DNA from: Sordaria brevicollis
Lineage: Eukaryota; Ascomycota; Sordariomycetes; Sordariales; Sordariaceae
Length of the DNA: 64,000 nt
Assembly (NCBI GenBank): GCA_033439795.1
Contig: JAUTDP010000010.1
Location: 1,612,001 to 1,676,000 of the forward strand
Reading direction: 5' to 3'
Positions 11,248 through 22,729 of the stretch are shown here, one piece after another (the first letter of the stretch is position 1; each line of letters starts with the position of its first letter). The position numbers and the translations under genes are program-made. Under the pieces are notes generated by a model. It saw nothing but the letters and a program-made list of their open reading frames with translations, was not told the origin of the DNA and did no database searches.

Positions 11248-11256
11248 CTTGAATCG
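11248..11256 (+). repeat. Target-site duplication, right (9 bp)
   Basis: CTTGAATCG directly after the right terminal repeat, identical to 7709-7717. Confidence 0.9.
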
Positions 11257-11601
11257 TGCACCTATCGCATCGGGGATTGTCCCAGGGCAAGCATTCTTCC
11301 GCAGCAGCTCAGCATCAACCTTCCCCAGAATCCCCGCCTCTATCCCAGTCACGGTGCCCCTGTCAACACATTTAGCGCCATTGTTACAGCCGCGGTCGCT
11401 GTTCGACGACAACAACAATCTGTTTCAGTACTTATACACCGTGAATCCGCCCTGCGCAACACCATCCCGACCCGAATCCCGGCTCTACTTGAGACGAATT
11501 CTTTCCAGTGATCCATAATTGTTAGCGACTTCGTGTTACCCTCGACTGGATCATATCATCTCCACTGAGACGACCCCAGGCTACATCAACATTAAGCCAT
11601 C
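11257..11601. other. Promoter region of the kinase-fold gene
   Basis: 345 bp of normal composition between the MULE and the start codon of the ACAD10/11-like gene. The transposon therefore sits within about 350 bp of this start and has replaced its more distal promoter. A short minus frame here is discussed in the findings. Confidence 0.5.
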
Positions 11602-12904
11602 ATGGCCGGACGGGTTCGTCATCCCATCGACGTCAGGGCCCTCGAGTCATGGCTGGCCCAGAAGGTGCCTGATATCGAGGCGCCTTTGGATGTTAAGCAG
11701 GTGAGTTATAGTTCTTGTCCGTCCGTTCCGCCCCTCCTTCTCATCTTCTAAACAATGTCTTGCAGTTCGGCTTTGGTCAATCCAACCCGACCTACCAACT
11801 GACTGCCGCCGACGGCAGGAAATATGTCCTCCGCAAGAAGCCGCCAGGAAAGCTGGTGTCCAAGACGGCCCACAAGGTCGAGCGCGAGTACCGCATCCTG
11901 ACTGCCCTGTCCGACACCGACGTGCCCGTGCCGCGCACCTACTGCCTGTGCGAGGACGAGTCCGTCATCGGCACCCCCTTTTACATCATGGCATTCCTCG
12001 ACGGCCGCATCTTCGAGGATCCCATAATACCCAACGTGCTCCCCGACCAGCGCCGCGCCATCTGGAGCGATGCTGTCCGCGTCCTGGCCAAGCTGCACCG
12101 CATCGATCCCAAGAGCGTCGGACTGGAGGAGTTCGGCAAGCCGTATGGCTTCTACAGCCGTCAGGTGGCTACCTGGAAGACCATCTGCACCGCGCAGGCC
12201 AAGGTCGAGGATGTTGATTCGGGCGAGGCTGTCGGCCAGCTGCCCTTCTTCGAGGAGATGATGCAGTACTTTTCCGATGTGAAGCAGCAGCCGGCCGACA
12301 GGGCTACTCTGATCCATGGTGATTTCAAAATTGACAACCTTGTATTCCACAAGACTGAGCCAAGGGTCATTGGTATTCTTGAGTAAGTTTTCTTCATCCC
12401 CTACATCACCTGTCGCTATGTTTCCTGATCGAAAACCTAACATTTGTCTCCAGCTGGGAAATGTCCACAATCGGCCATCCCCTCTCCGACCTCTCCAACC
12501 TGCTCACACCCTTCTACACCGCCCGCCTCGACCCTCGCCAAGCCGTCAGCGTGCACCCCGGCTTCCTCCCGCGCGCCACCCGCGGCCTGCCGCACGTTGA
12601 CGAGATCACCGAGCTGTACTTCAACGTGACCAGCCCCGTGGGACGCTCTACCCTCGAGATGTCGCTGCACCGCCAGGCGTCGCCCGCCGAGGAGGCTGAG
12701 CGCCGACGCGAGCTCGCGTGGGCGCAGGCCTTCAACATCTTCCGGCTGTCTGCCATCTGCCAGGGCATCGCGGCACGTGTGGCGGGCCGGCAGGCGAGCA
12801 GCGCAGAGGCGAAGAGGTATGGTGATGGAAGGGAACCGTTGGCGCGGTTTGCGTGGAAGTTGTGCCAGGATGTGGAGGAGAAGAGTCCTAGGCCAAGGAT
12901 TTAA
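11602..12904 (+). CDS. ACAD10/11-like phosphotransferase (APH kinase fold)
   Basis: Three exons, 11602-11700, 11766-12382 and 12454-12904, give 388 residues. The protein resembles the kinase-like N-terminal part of human ACAD10/ACAD11, which phosphorylates 4-hydroxyacyl-CoAs before beta-oxidation. Fungi carry this domain as a free-standing protein, as here. Visible landmarks are FGFGQSNPTY (nucleotide-binding loop), YVLRKKPPGKL (ATP-anchoring Lys), the catalytic loop HGDFKIDNLVF, and the metal-binding LDWEMSTIGHPLSDL. The last is split by the second intron inside the Asp codon. Introns are 65 and 70 nt, with GTGAGT/GCAG and GTAAGT/CCAG borders. The acyl-CoA dehydrogenase domain is absent. The substrate in this organism is an inference from the family. 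The gene sits immediately right of the MULE and converges with APC2. Confidence 0.9.
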
Positions 12905-13310
12905 AGACAGTAATAGTCTGTCCCATCGTGGGGCCTATCTCGGTCCCTCATAGTTGTTTTGGATTACACTCGATTTTTGGGCCAAATAGCCAGTCAGTCA
13001 GCCAGCAAGCCAGCCTCTTAGTATATAGTCCATTTTGTCTAGCAAAGTCAAACAACTAATTATCTACCAGCTCAACTGATAAGCTGCTCCACTAGTTGGG
13101 AGTCCCTGGTGAACGGCTTTTTTGTGCATGGCTCAAACCAGATCAATGTAGAGCCCATACGCGAATGAAATTGCAAGATAATTTAGTCAAGCTAAAGCAC
13201 TTGGAGCCCTTCATCCACCACCTCCTCAACTAACCCATTCCTCGAAACAGTCGTTCCTCATCTTCCTCATGCACTCTATCTGTTTATCGACCCTTAATAC
13301 TACGCTCGAC
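12905..13310. other. Intergenic, between convergent genes
   Basis: About 0.4 kb between the kinase-fold gene and the APC2 stop. It holds both 3' ends and no other feature I can see. Confidence 0.6.
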
Positions 13311-16300
13311 TCACTTCTTAACCAACCGATACTTCCCCCCACTAACCACCTCCATCTCGCCCTCGGCAATCTTCTCCGCCAAGAACTCTCCCAGCTCCTC
13401 GTTCGTCCAGGGGAACCCGTCGGCAATCAATATCTTCATCATCATGGCCATCTGCGCCAGCGGCATCGACGCGCTCGCGTTCGTCAGCATGCCCTTGATG
13501 TACTGCCAGTACATGGTGCGGCGTTCTTGTTCTTTGGGGTCTATAGTTTGTTTGCTACCCTCTTCCTTGGCGGATTCTGCTGGCTGTGCTCCTCCTTCCT
13601 GGGATGTGGTGGCCGGGTTGCCGAAGGTGTCATCTTCTTGTGAAGGGAGATCGTTGTCGATGGGATCGCTGAGACTTTCGATTACGACATATGTGGGAGC
13701 GGATGATGATGGGGAACGTAAACGGCGGAGAACGTTCTTGGAGACCCAGTACTCGAGACAAGAAGCTATGAGGTCTTCGTCCATTTGAAGGGTATTGTAC
13801 AGCTCGTCGACAGTGCGGCGGGCGGGGGGTTTGTTATCATTGTCGATTTCGAGATCACCGTCGTCGGAGTCGTTGAAGGCATAAATGACTGTTGCTTGTG
13901 GAGTTGTGCAATCGACACTCACGGTACGGTCGCGCAACTCCAGCTCAACGCGGACGGTACCGAGCTGGTTGAGCCAGGTGAGCTTGCGGTTCGACTTGAG
14001 GTGTTCGTATCCTTGCTCGTAGCGCTTCTGCTCCTCGACGATGGGGTCGGGAAGCAAGAAATGTTCGCGGTCGAGACCGGGCCAGAAAAGGCGGGACAGG
14101 ATGCGGGCGTGATATTGAGTTGGCTCTAGTTCCTGTTGTTGCTGGCGCTGAAGCGCGGCGGCCTTCTTCCGCTTGTCTGCTGATCGGAGGAAGTGGCCTG
14201 ACATTGTCACCGGCGTTGCTGCTGCCAATTTCCGCTGCTCGTCCCAGGCTCGGCGGATTGCGTCGTCGAGGCGCCGCGAGTCTTCGATGTCTTTGATCAT
14301 GACATCGCAGTTCTGGAGGGCTGCTTCGCCGAATCGTCGCTTCAGGAGGTCGAGGACCCGAAGCTCTTGGTCGAAACGAGCTGGGTCGCTGAGCGAAAGC
14401 AAGCGCTCGGCGACGATGGAGGCAAACTCTTTGATAAAGACATCCTCGCTGCCGAGCGCTGAGATGAGCGTGCCAATGACGTCTTCACTCTTTGGCCGCT
14501 TGTAGTTGGCGCCGGCATCGACTGGGTCTGGAACCCAGTTCATGTCGTTCCAGTCGAGCTCTTCATCTTCGACGAGGGTATGGCGCGTTTTGGTCGGGTC
14601 ATTCAGGAGGAGAGCAAGCTCGACGAGCTTGCCAGTACCGGAAGCACTGCCCTTATTCGAGGTTGCGCTGGAAGCGTCCATGTCGAGTTTCTCTCTTTGC
14701 CTAGTTGTAGTGGGAGTTCTGCTAGATACTCCCCTTGTCGTAGGGGTTACGAGTGACCCTTTGCCGGCACTGCGTCTCGTTTCAACTTCGGGTCTCTTTC
14801 CGGCTTTCTTCTGTTCCGCCTGTTGTTTGCCAAGTTCCTTAACCTTCCTTGCGGCACGAACTTCTTCCGGGCTGGCCAGCAGGCCTGTCACCACGATGCG
14901 TACCGCATCTTCACGCTGCCACAGGTAGAGTTTCAGAGAGGGCTCAACGTGTCCTAGAAGGACCTTGCTGTGATCCAGTGCGTGAAAGGTATGGATGATG
15001 TCAATGTAGGTCTGGAGAATCTCGAGTGTACTGCATCCCGGGTGCAACAAACGTGTCTTTAAGGCCTGGGTAAAGTGTGTTGTTAGTTGAAGCCTCCTAG
15101 CGGAGGTAGTAATTGTTGCTCGCAAGTCATCAAGTGCTCCTCGTGAATCCGGCCACGCAAGAACAATATCGAAGAGCTCGGCAATGCGTAGCGTTGATAG
15201 ACGACTGAGAGCAAGTGACTGATATGTCTTGAGGTCAGACAGCGTGACCGGTGACACGGAGTCATGAGATACTCGGGACAAAACCTCGAAGCTCAACCGA
15301 GCAAAGTGGTTCTCGACCCAGTCCATGAGGGAGATGATGCACGGCGAGGTAACAGATGAACCGGTACTCCTAGAAACCGTATTCAAAACGCTCGACAAGC
15401 TGCGTCTGTCCGTCGCCGACCATACTCCAGCATATGCTCCGCATACAAAGGTCGACATCATCCAATCCATGACTTCGGCAAATAGTACCTGGAAGCGCTC
15501 ACCGGAAAGACCCACGTTGTGCAGCTGTTCAACCAGCCCGTGGAGGCGTTGCCGCGCTGCCAATGCTTTGTGGTCATCAACGGTAGGAGGAGCTGGCCGC
15601 CGAGACTTGAGATTACGTGCATCATCGCCCTCTGCTGGAATACCTAGGACGTCGCCTACAAGACGTACTAGGACAGTCCGTAGTGATTTTGTCAACTGCT
15701 GTGAGGCCGAGTTCCCTACAAGTGCGTGTATATCCCTCCTGAAGCGGCTGGCTAGAACATCAATATTCACACCTGGTGCCGAGGAGGCTGCAGCATTCTT
15801 TGTATGGGTGACGCCCTGTACAAGGAGGTCGAATCCGTGAGAGTAAAGTCCCAGGGCAGCCTCGAGTGTGCGAATGCTGCTCATGACAATAACCATGTGG
15901 CGTTCGTAAGTAATGCTGTTGGTCCCGTTTTGATTACTCCCTTTCCTTTCTGGATCACCATCCTCAGGTGGCCTTGTATTCAGACAGTCCAGTAGCCTAG
16001 GTAGCACCTGTTGTGAGAAGTGAGCTCGCACCTGGTGGGTGTGCCATGAGAAAATGTCATCTGTCCGTAGGGCTCCTGGCAGCAAGGTCGAGGCGTTGAC
16101 GATGTGGTTCAACGCATCCCAAAACTCGCCATCACAAGGCAAAGCTGCGTCCTGTGGCGGGCTACCTGATGGTGTTGAAGATGTGACGGTGGACGGGAGG
16201 GCGATCCGAGCGGTTACAAGACGCCAGGCATTGTCATATGCGACCTGATCACCGATCCCTGTATCTGGAGGAACTAACTGAGGTTGTGAAGGCTGTGAGA

Positions 16301-16595
16301 CGGCGGTAACTGTACTGTGAAATGATGTGGAGGGGGTGTGTGAGACTAAAAGACCTTGGTCGGATGGGTTGTAGAAGCCTGTTTGGGCAGTTGCCTGAGT
16401 GTCCTCTTCATAGAATGAGCCGGAACCCACTGTTGGTCCCGTGCCGGAGTGATATTGGAGTCCTTGGCTGAAGCTAAGATTTGCTGATGGAAGCGGTACT
16501 CCCTGTGGTGTGGGTGGTGACAGGTCCGTATGGAAGACCGACTGGAAAACACGACGACGACGGTCCTGGAACCGAGAGGCGACCGCGGCTGGCAT
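13311..16595 (-). CDS. apc2: Anaphase-promoting complex subunit 2
   Basis: APC2 is the cullin subunit of the APC/C ubiquitin ligase, which targets cyclin B and securin in mitosis. It pairs with the RING protein APC11 in the nucleus. The frame runs 1,094 residues without an intron. Recognisable APC2 features are SLKLYLWQREDAVRIVVTGLL at about residues 555-575, the cullin-homology block (DVIGTLISALGSEDVFIKEFASIVAERLL, then LLKRRFGEAALQNCDVMIKDIEDSRRLD), FWPGLDREHFLLPDPI, and the C-terminal winged-helix (APC2/WHB) domain over the last 65 residues (YWQYIKGML...GKYRLVKK). The first 120 residues are low-complexity and Ser/Thr/Gln-rich. A basic Ser/Thr-rich insertion sits near residues 590-650. It is longer than yeast Apc2, mainly through these unstructured parts. 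Start: the Met at 16595 opens the frame. Confidence 0.94.
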   Translation of the reverse strand: MPAAVASRFQDRRRRVFQSVFHTDLSPPTPQGVPLPSANLSFSQGLQYHSGTGPTVGSGSFYEEDTQATAQTGFYNPSDQGLLVSHTPSTSFHSTVTAVSQPSQPQLVPPDTGIGDQVAYDNAWRLVTARIALPSTVTSSTPSGSPPQDAALPCDGEFWDALNHIVNASTLLPGALRTDDIFSWHTHQVRAHFSQQVLPRLLDCLNTRPPEDGDPERKGSNQNGTNSITYERHMVIVMSSIRTLEAALGLYSHGFDLLVQGVTHTKNAAASSAPGVNIDVLASRFRRDIHALVGNSASQQLTKSLRTVLVRLVGDVLGIPAEGDDARNLKSRRPAPPTVDDHKALAARQRLHGLVEQLHNVGLSGERFQVLFAEVMDWMMSTFVCGAYAGVWSATDRRSLSSVLNTVSRSTGSSVTSPCIISLMDWVENHFARLSFEVLSRVSHDSVSPVTLSDLKTYQSLALSRLSTLRIAELFDIVLAWPDSRGALDDLRATITTSARRLQLTTHFTQALKTRLLHPGCSTLEILQTYIDIIHTFHALDHSKVLLGHVEPSLKLYLWQREDAVRIVVTGLLASPEEVRAARKVKELGKQQAEQKKAGKRPEVETRRSAGKGSLVTPTTRGVSSRTPTTTRQREKLDMDASSATSNKGSASGTGKLVELALLLNDPTKTRHTLVEDEELDWNDMNWVPDPVDAGANYKRPKSEDVIGTLISALGSEDVFIKEFASIVAERLLSLSDPARFDQELRVLDLLKRRFGEAALQNCDVMIKDIEDSRRLDDAIRRAWDEQRKLAAATPVTMSGHFLRSADKRKKAAALQRQQQQELEPTQYHARILSRLFWPGLDREHFLLPDPIVEEQKRYEQGYEHLKSNRKLTWLNQLGTVRVELELRDRTVSVDCTTPQATVIYAFNDSDDGDLEIDNDNKPPARRTVDELYNTLQMDEDLIASCLEYWVSKNVLRRLRSPSSSAPTYVVIESLSDPIDNDLPSQEDDTFGNPATTSQEGGAQPAESAKEEGSKQTIDPKEQERRTMYWQYIKGMLTNASASMPLAQMAMMMKILIADGFPWTNEELGEFLAEKIAEGEMEVVSGGKYRLVKK

Positions 16596-19500
16596 GGTTG
16601 GACGGGGTATCTGATATCTGGAAGCCTAGATGGCGGAGGAGAGGCGATGCCGATCTGAATTGGTTGACTGGGGGTCGGTCTCGTCTAGAATATCGCAGCT
16701 GTTGATTCGTGGTGCATATGCACAACCCGTTTGGCGCACTCGTCGGAAATATTCTCCGCAGAGGACAGATCAGAGTCGACCAAGATATTCAACGTCGAGG
16801 TGAAGTTCTTGTTGTTTTCATCGTTGGTGATGGTTGTCACATCTGGGTCAGTCGTCACAGCCACATAGCAAGTGTCGAATAGCAGGCAGTCGTGACGGCG
16901 GCCGTCTTGATGTCTGATGTCTGATGTGAGAGACAGAAAAGTCGACCTCACAAGTCGTTCTCGTCGTCGCTTGGCTGAGGTTGTTTCGTTGAGGTTGTTG
17001 ACAGGGAGTGGAACGGAAGGATGGAAGCTCTCCACAGCAACCAACGCGCCTGTGGCATGCCTTACAGGGCCCGGACGCGGCAGCGGCGGCACAGCCCTTG
17101 GCACAGTGATGCACTGGCCCACCATCACTGTAGGGCGACTGTGCGCTAATTTGGTGCCTAAGCGCCTGCCGCGCAGTTGGTCGCTCGTTAACAAAACCGT
17201 CCAATCGATGAATCATTCATCACACCGTCCCTCATTCACGATGCTTTTCCAGAACCTCATTCGAAGCTGCGCCTGCGCCGCGCCCTCACCTTCCTGCCTC
17301 TCACTCGCTTGCGTGTGTAAGAACTTACCAAGCTCAGCATGACTGCCAGATTATTATCAAAACGACAGCTCAACAGCCAACACCATCTCCACTTCGGCAT
17401 CGGTGATGTTCTCTTGTAGCCACCCGACCAAGCTAGCACGCTCCCAACGACATTACCCTTGATCTCTCTCCCACAACAACAGAATCGCGGAACGTCTATG
17501 CCAATATCGAGTTCTTCAAGTATGTTATTCACAGTGTCTATAACGGCTTTGGATGTTGTCTCATCACCAGGTCTGCGCTTGGCTTGAACGGATTCCGTTT
17601 CGGACTCCGTCCCTTCAGAAGTTCTGCCGATATTAAACTGCGCCCTCCTCGGTGATGTCTGAGGAGAGGTAGAGAACACCATATTATTGCATTGGTATAG
17701 AACACGACGTTGTTCCTCTCTCATTAAAATTTTCTCTTTCTGGTCCTGATACACTCCAACTTTTACGGACAATGATTTGACTCAGTAGAAGGTGTGAATG
17801 GGACGCTTGAAGGGACCTTCAAATTCAATGACCCTACAAGCTGCTTCATAGAGAGAACGGATGCTCCCAACATAGTCGCTTCTTTTACGCTTTAGTCCTA
17901 TTTCTTTTCCCAAGTCTATGTTTGAACAAAGATGTACGGACTAAAGGCGCAGTACAAAACTAGTGTCATCATCTGATTTCCTTCTTTCTACCCTTCATTG
18001 ATCTTCTGTTTGTTAATTGTTTTCTGGGCTAAGCTTCCTTCTAGAAGTGGGGGAACGGTTCGCTACCATCATCCATGAGCATGAAGTAAGTGTCTCTCGG
18101 TGCGGTAAAAGCCGCTATTCAGGCATAGCCATATGAATTCTTGGACCAGCAATATCACCTCGAATTGAGCCGAAACTTGTCCAGGAGTTAGGCAACGATA
18201 ATTTTCCACCATCCACGTCCTACTTGATGTCATGATTTAGCGATCTCAAATTTACAGAGTTGTTGTTGATATTAGGATGGCAGAAACCGAGCACTCGGAT
18301 ATGTTGATCGTACCTCGGAGTACTAACTTATAGTGTGCTGCCTAGTGAACCATAGATGTTTCCTCCTGGCATTACCATGTGCGGTAGCAATCACTGCCAT
18401 TCAAGGCCCCATGTCTACAACCAAACAGCTGTCTCCTCTTCCCCTTTCCGACCGCCAGCCAAAGCTTCAAAGGCGACCAACAACACAAGTAACGACAAAG
18501 CATCACCACGAACAAATTGCTAAAGGACATTCATAACACAACACTCCAGAACTACGCCTATCACTAATCAACCACTAGACATCACGTCACAGTGCCGGTC
18601 AACACTCACCTTACCCGTCTTCCCATCTCAGTCACCAGCCAGCCGTTCAGACCAACAGCGTGAGGACACCTACCCTATGGTAAGTGGCGCCCCGACACCC
18701 GCAGAACGCTTAACGGCACCGGTCACCCACTCCGGAACGACCTGGGTTGAGTACTGGGGCATGGCGTGGCATGACATGAGAAAAACACACACACACCGGG
18801 ACCACACACAAATTACTCATTCGGGTAAAGGGCGGGTCTGTTCAGCTACAGTCTTACCTAGGTACAGTAGCTCTTGCCCCGGTGTCCCATCCCCCGAATA
18901 CGCACGTGTGCGGCGAGGCCCGATGGGGGGTTTTCCACCCACACCCAAGGTCATTGACGAGACTGAGCGGACGGGCATGCAACCTGGAAAGGAGAGTGAT
19001 GGGGGTGTGGGTCGAGCTATGAAGTTACCAAGGTATGATGATGGAGATATTCAAGTAAGAGAGGTGGCTAGCCATGTGAGAAATAGGGGTAGGCGACCGT
19101 CACGTTATCTCTTCTTCCGTTCTACGCTATCCGGTGCCTGGCTGGCCATGGTTGGGTACTGACGAGGGGGGGTGAGTGAGGACCGAGTACCCATCCATGG
19201 CCATGGGGTTTTTTCACCCTTGGGGCTGGGGTCCTCTTGTGTCCACGTCCTTCTTCGGTTGTCGGCTTCTTTGTGTGGATGCTGGAGGGTACGTATGTGG
19301 TGAATATTGTGTCTCTCTATTATTGAGACTGTAGTTATGTGTTCTCCAGTTATCTTGCAACATTATCAAGTTCTCTTGTCGGGAGGGTTCACTCGGTTCG
19401 AACAATGACTGCCGTAGAAGTTGATGTAATGACGATGTTCAGGCGACTGGTAGTGGACAAACGTGTCGCTCTTAGCTGTAACAACTGTGACGGAGATACT

Positions 19501-21236
19501 TGGAGCCCTGCCTGTAGGGATATTGTGTAGGTAACGCTTGTGTTTCTGGTTTCACCTGGCGCCTGGAGGTCATTACAGAGTTTACTACTGTCCAGGAGAT
19601 ATTACTAGTCTCTGAAAACAAAATGACAAACAGACATGGAGGTAAGTCTACTGATGGCGTAGTAAAGGCCCCCCTGATCCGAGTATGGGTAGGGCCGAGT
19701 GGCATAGTAAGTTGCTGTGCCCTCCCCGTGCTGAAGAGCGGACTTTTGTCTGTGATCACAGCAGACGGCGACAACAAAGGGCCCGGCAAGCCTGTGATCT
19801 GCATATTTGACCATTTTGTAAGGCTTGGGGAAGGGGAAGAGGAAGCAACTACGTCTTCCGAGCCTCGTTGTCAACGTTGTCCTGTTGATGTGACATGTTG
19901 GGAGAGCTTTTTGGTCGTCGTGAAGGGCTGGTAGAGAAGCATGTTTTCGGCCCCCAGGCCTTTGGAATTGTTCCTTGTGAACCGTGTCTCTTACCTTCTG
20001 GTCCAACAGCGACGTTTCTTCAGTGAATTTACTACCTTTGGACGTGCTGATCTCGGTATACAACCCCTTTTGTCGCAACTCTGTCCAAGCCAGCTTGACC
20101 CAGGACCCCCAAACCCCTCGAACACTCACCATTGCTCCGAGATTAGGGGTTGGACATCAGCCTAGATGCCGACTTTCCAGTTCTATCCCAGAGCAAACCT
20201 CGCTTCCATTGCTCTCCGCTTTTCCTGCTCCGAGGGTAACCTGGTCTACCCGGATATAATCATGTAACTATCGGGAAATCAACTCGCAAGTTGGTGCCGG
20301 TCCTGATCTTCTCCGAAGACTCGCAGGCACGAAGCTACAGCAGGGAGCGAGCCGACAAGGCCCCGACGAAGTTGGCGAACAGGCATTGTGCGCTGAACCC
20401 CCTTCTGCGAAGTTCTTCGCATTCGCACGAATCCCAGCAGGCGGTGGACACTGAAAGAAAACGTCGGATTGCGCTCCGCTGAAGCCATCATTGAGATATG
20501 CCCCGGTTTAAGGATGTCACCGCCGTGATGTTACTCCATGACGAGTCTTCCAATGATATTTTTGACGCCTCCCAACATTGCTTTTCTGTCAAGGGGCCTC
20601 TTGGCTGCTTCTCAGTCCTCCCGGACGAGATCATGATTCACAAACTCGCTTTCCAGAGCAGGAACTCTCATGATGACAGTGCTGGACAGACGTACGTGAG
20701 TTAACACAAGGCCTCTTTTGAGATTTGAGGTCCATCACCTCTCGTCAAAGATAAACTTCTGAAGCGTCCGTTTTTAATCCGGACCAACGGCTTCCGTGGC
20801 AAAATTTTGTTGGACAAGATTTAACACGATAGACGTACCCGGTAGGACTCCACGCTCCGCCAAGAACTCCAGTTTTGATCTTCCGTATTCACGCTCGGTG
20901 GTCTGATAATGGATCCCATTACGCAGTAGTGTCTGAATAGTCCGATTCATAACATTGCCACCGAACAATGCAACGTCGGTTTGGTAGGGCTTAAGTCGCA
21001 CTCCACTCCTCGCATTTAACCAAGGTAATGGGATCCCTGGGTTTCGCGAGAATGGAACTCAAAACATTATCGGTTAAGTGAAAAGCGAGAGGCACAGAAT
21101 GTTAGTTTCAATGGGAAATCTGGCTGCCTGAGGGATACCGAAGATCCATGCTACCGTGGCACTTGGTATTTCCCATTGCTTCTGTTTTTCCTGGGCGTGA
21201 AGTTCGATGGAGAGAAGCAGGCCAAGGGGGAGTGTG
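16596..21236. other. 4.6-kb region without a convincing gene
   Basis: Base composition is normal and frames are short. A 169-codon minus frame (16685-17194) directly upstream of APC2 looks like leader or promoter sequence. A 171-codon minus frame (17257-17772) has a protein-like middle (DTVNNILEELDIGIDVP). A better-looking ending (SLVGWLQENITDAEVEMVLA-) lies in another frame, so it may be a broken or badly resolved gene. Frames at 18677-19162 (+) and 19605-20132 (-) have no domain or codon pattern I trust. Confidence 0.4.
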
Positions 21237-21238
21237 TA

Positions 21239-21283
21239 TCCAGGTCCGCGCAACCTCCTCCAAAGTCCATTTTAGGCAATTTT
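21239..21283 (+). repeat. Left inverted repeat of the split MITE
   Basis: Pairs with 25371-25415; shared blocks are TCCAGGTCCGCGCAAC and AAAGTCCATTTTAGGCAATT. Confidence 0.85.
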
Positions 21284-21299
21284 CCGTGCCACCTTTAGC

Positions 21300-21307
21300 C
21301 ACCGCAC
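21300..21307 (+). repeat. Target-site duplication, left (8 bp)
   Basis: CACCGCAC, repeated exactly at 25163-25170 on the far side of the inserted element. Confidence 0.92.
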
Positions 21308-21366
21308 CGAACCGACTAAAATGACGGCCTATCGCCGCTAGAATAACGGTCTCTAACCGCTTTTAG
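21308..21366 (+). repeat. Left terminal inverted repeat of the hAT-like element
   Basis: 59 bp pairing with 25104-25162 with two mismatches. It contains two related ~23-bp half units (ACGGCCTATCGCCGCTAGAA and ACGGTCTCTAACCGCTTTTAG). Confidence 0.93.
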
Positions 21367-21676
21367 AAGGCGGTCTAGATTCTATACAGTTTTATTTCCA
21401 TATTAGCGCTATATAAATTTACCGCGCACTGTCATCACTGTATAACTGTGCCAGGTACGTACCAGCTAAGCGAAGCAACGCACATACAGCCAAAATATAT
21501 ATTACGATATTTTTTCAAAAGGTTTAATTTTTATATAGGGAAATAATAATACAAATAATAATATAAATAATAATATACAATATACTTTTTTGCTCAAAAT
21601 CGAAGAATCTACTCATTATACTTAATGGCTTTAAATTACTTTTATTTAATAACCTATTTAGTAATTAACTAGGGTA

Positions 21677-21727
21677 TATTACTAAGGGGCGCTATATTAC
21701 TAAGGGGCGTAATACTATTAAGGGGCG
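21677..21727 (+). repeat. Subterminal repeat, three copies, 18-bp period
   Basis: Three copies of TATTACTAAGGGGCG or a close variant at 21677, 21695 and 21713. Subterminal repeats near the ends of hAT elements bind transposase; here that is inferred. Confidence 0.7.
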
Positions 21728-22729
21728 CAATACTAAGCATTTAATATAAGGATATAATGCTAGGAAGCGCTATAATATTTATATTTACGCTTTATATAAA
21801 TAAGGCCATCGCTAAACGGTGCTCCTCCTATTGTATTATTATTATAATTTATATTTATTATATTTATTAAATAAAGGTAAGTTTCTTCGCGGTCTTTACT
21901 TTCTTCTTAGGCGGGGTATTGTATAATAAATTATAGCGGATTGAAATATCGCAACGTTAGCCACTAATTAACAAAGTAAATAAACTAGGAAAAGGTATTT
22001 TATTATCGTCGGGTAAAGGTTGGGCGCCATTGCGAACTTATATAGCCCACCGTCTATTAAGAATACGGTCTAAATCCTCTTTATAATAAAGGGCAAGGAA
22101 TTTAATAAAGGGAGGCTATATATTAATTAATATAGTAGCCATATAATATTGAACATTCGAAAAAAACTAACCTTTTCTTTAATATATTAATATTTATTAA
22201 TAACTCCTATAAATATATAATTATTATTAAAAAATAAAGGTATAAATTAATACTAATAAAGTAATCTAAATTAGCGGCGAAAGTTTCTAATATATAGACC
22301 GCGCCACGGTTTTCCCTCTCTCTTTATATATATCGCGATATTTAATTACTTTTAGATTATATTTAGACTAATAAATTTAATAAAATAAAGAAGCCGGCGC
22401 ATAATCCTATAATTATATTTCTTAACCTTCTTAAAGGTTTATTCTTAATAATCGCTATTATAATTGTACTTTAATCGATTGAGAATTTTATTAATAGCGA
22501 GCAACAGGATATTAAAGTCGATGAGGCGGTTTTTAAATAGGCGCTTAAATAAGCCATATACTCCCTCTATACGAGAAGTAACTCGAATACTAAAATTTCT
22601 ATACTTTTTTACCTAGAAGTGGGCAAATTTATAATATATAAGAATATAAACGTTAATTAAATATTCAATTAGAACTATAAAAACTAATATTAATTATATA
22701 ATTACTAAGTAGTAAGTGCTAAAAACTAT

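Noticed and set aside
11748..12470. 240-codon minus frame across the kinase-fold gene
   Set aside because: It is the antisense shadow of a well-supported gene with strong kinase motifs on the plus strand.
16685..17194. 169-codon minus frame directly upstream of APC2
   Set aside because: No domain, odd composition, overlaps an equally open plus frame, and lies where the APC2 leader and promoter should be.
18677..19162. 161-codon plus frame
   Set aside because: Starts and ends without gene-like context, has low-complexity HTHRDHT runs, and no splice or domain support.
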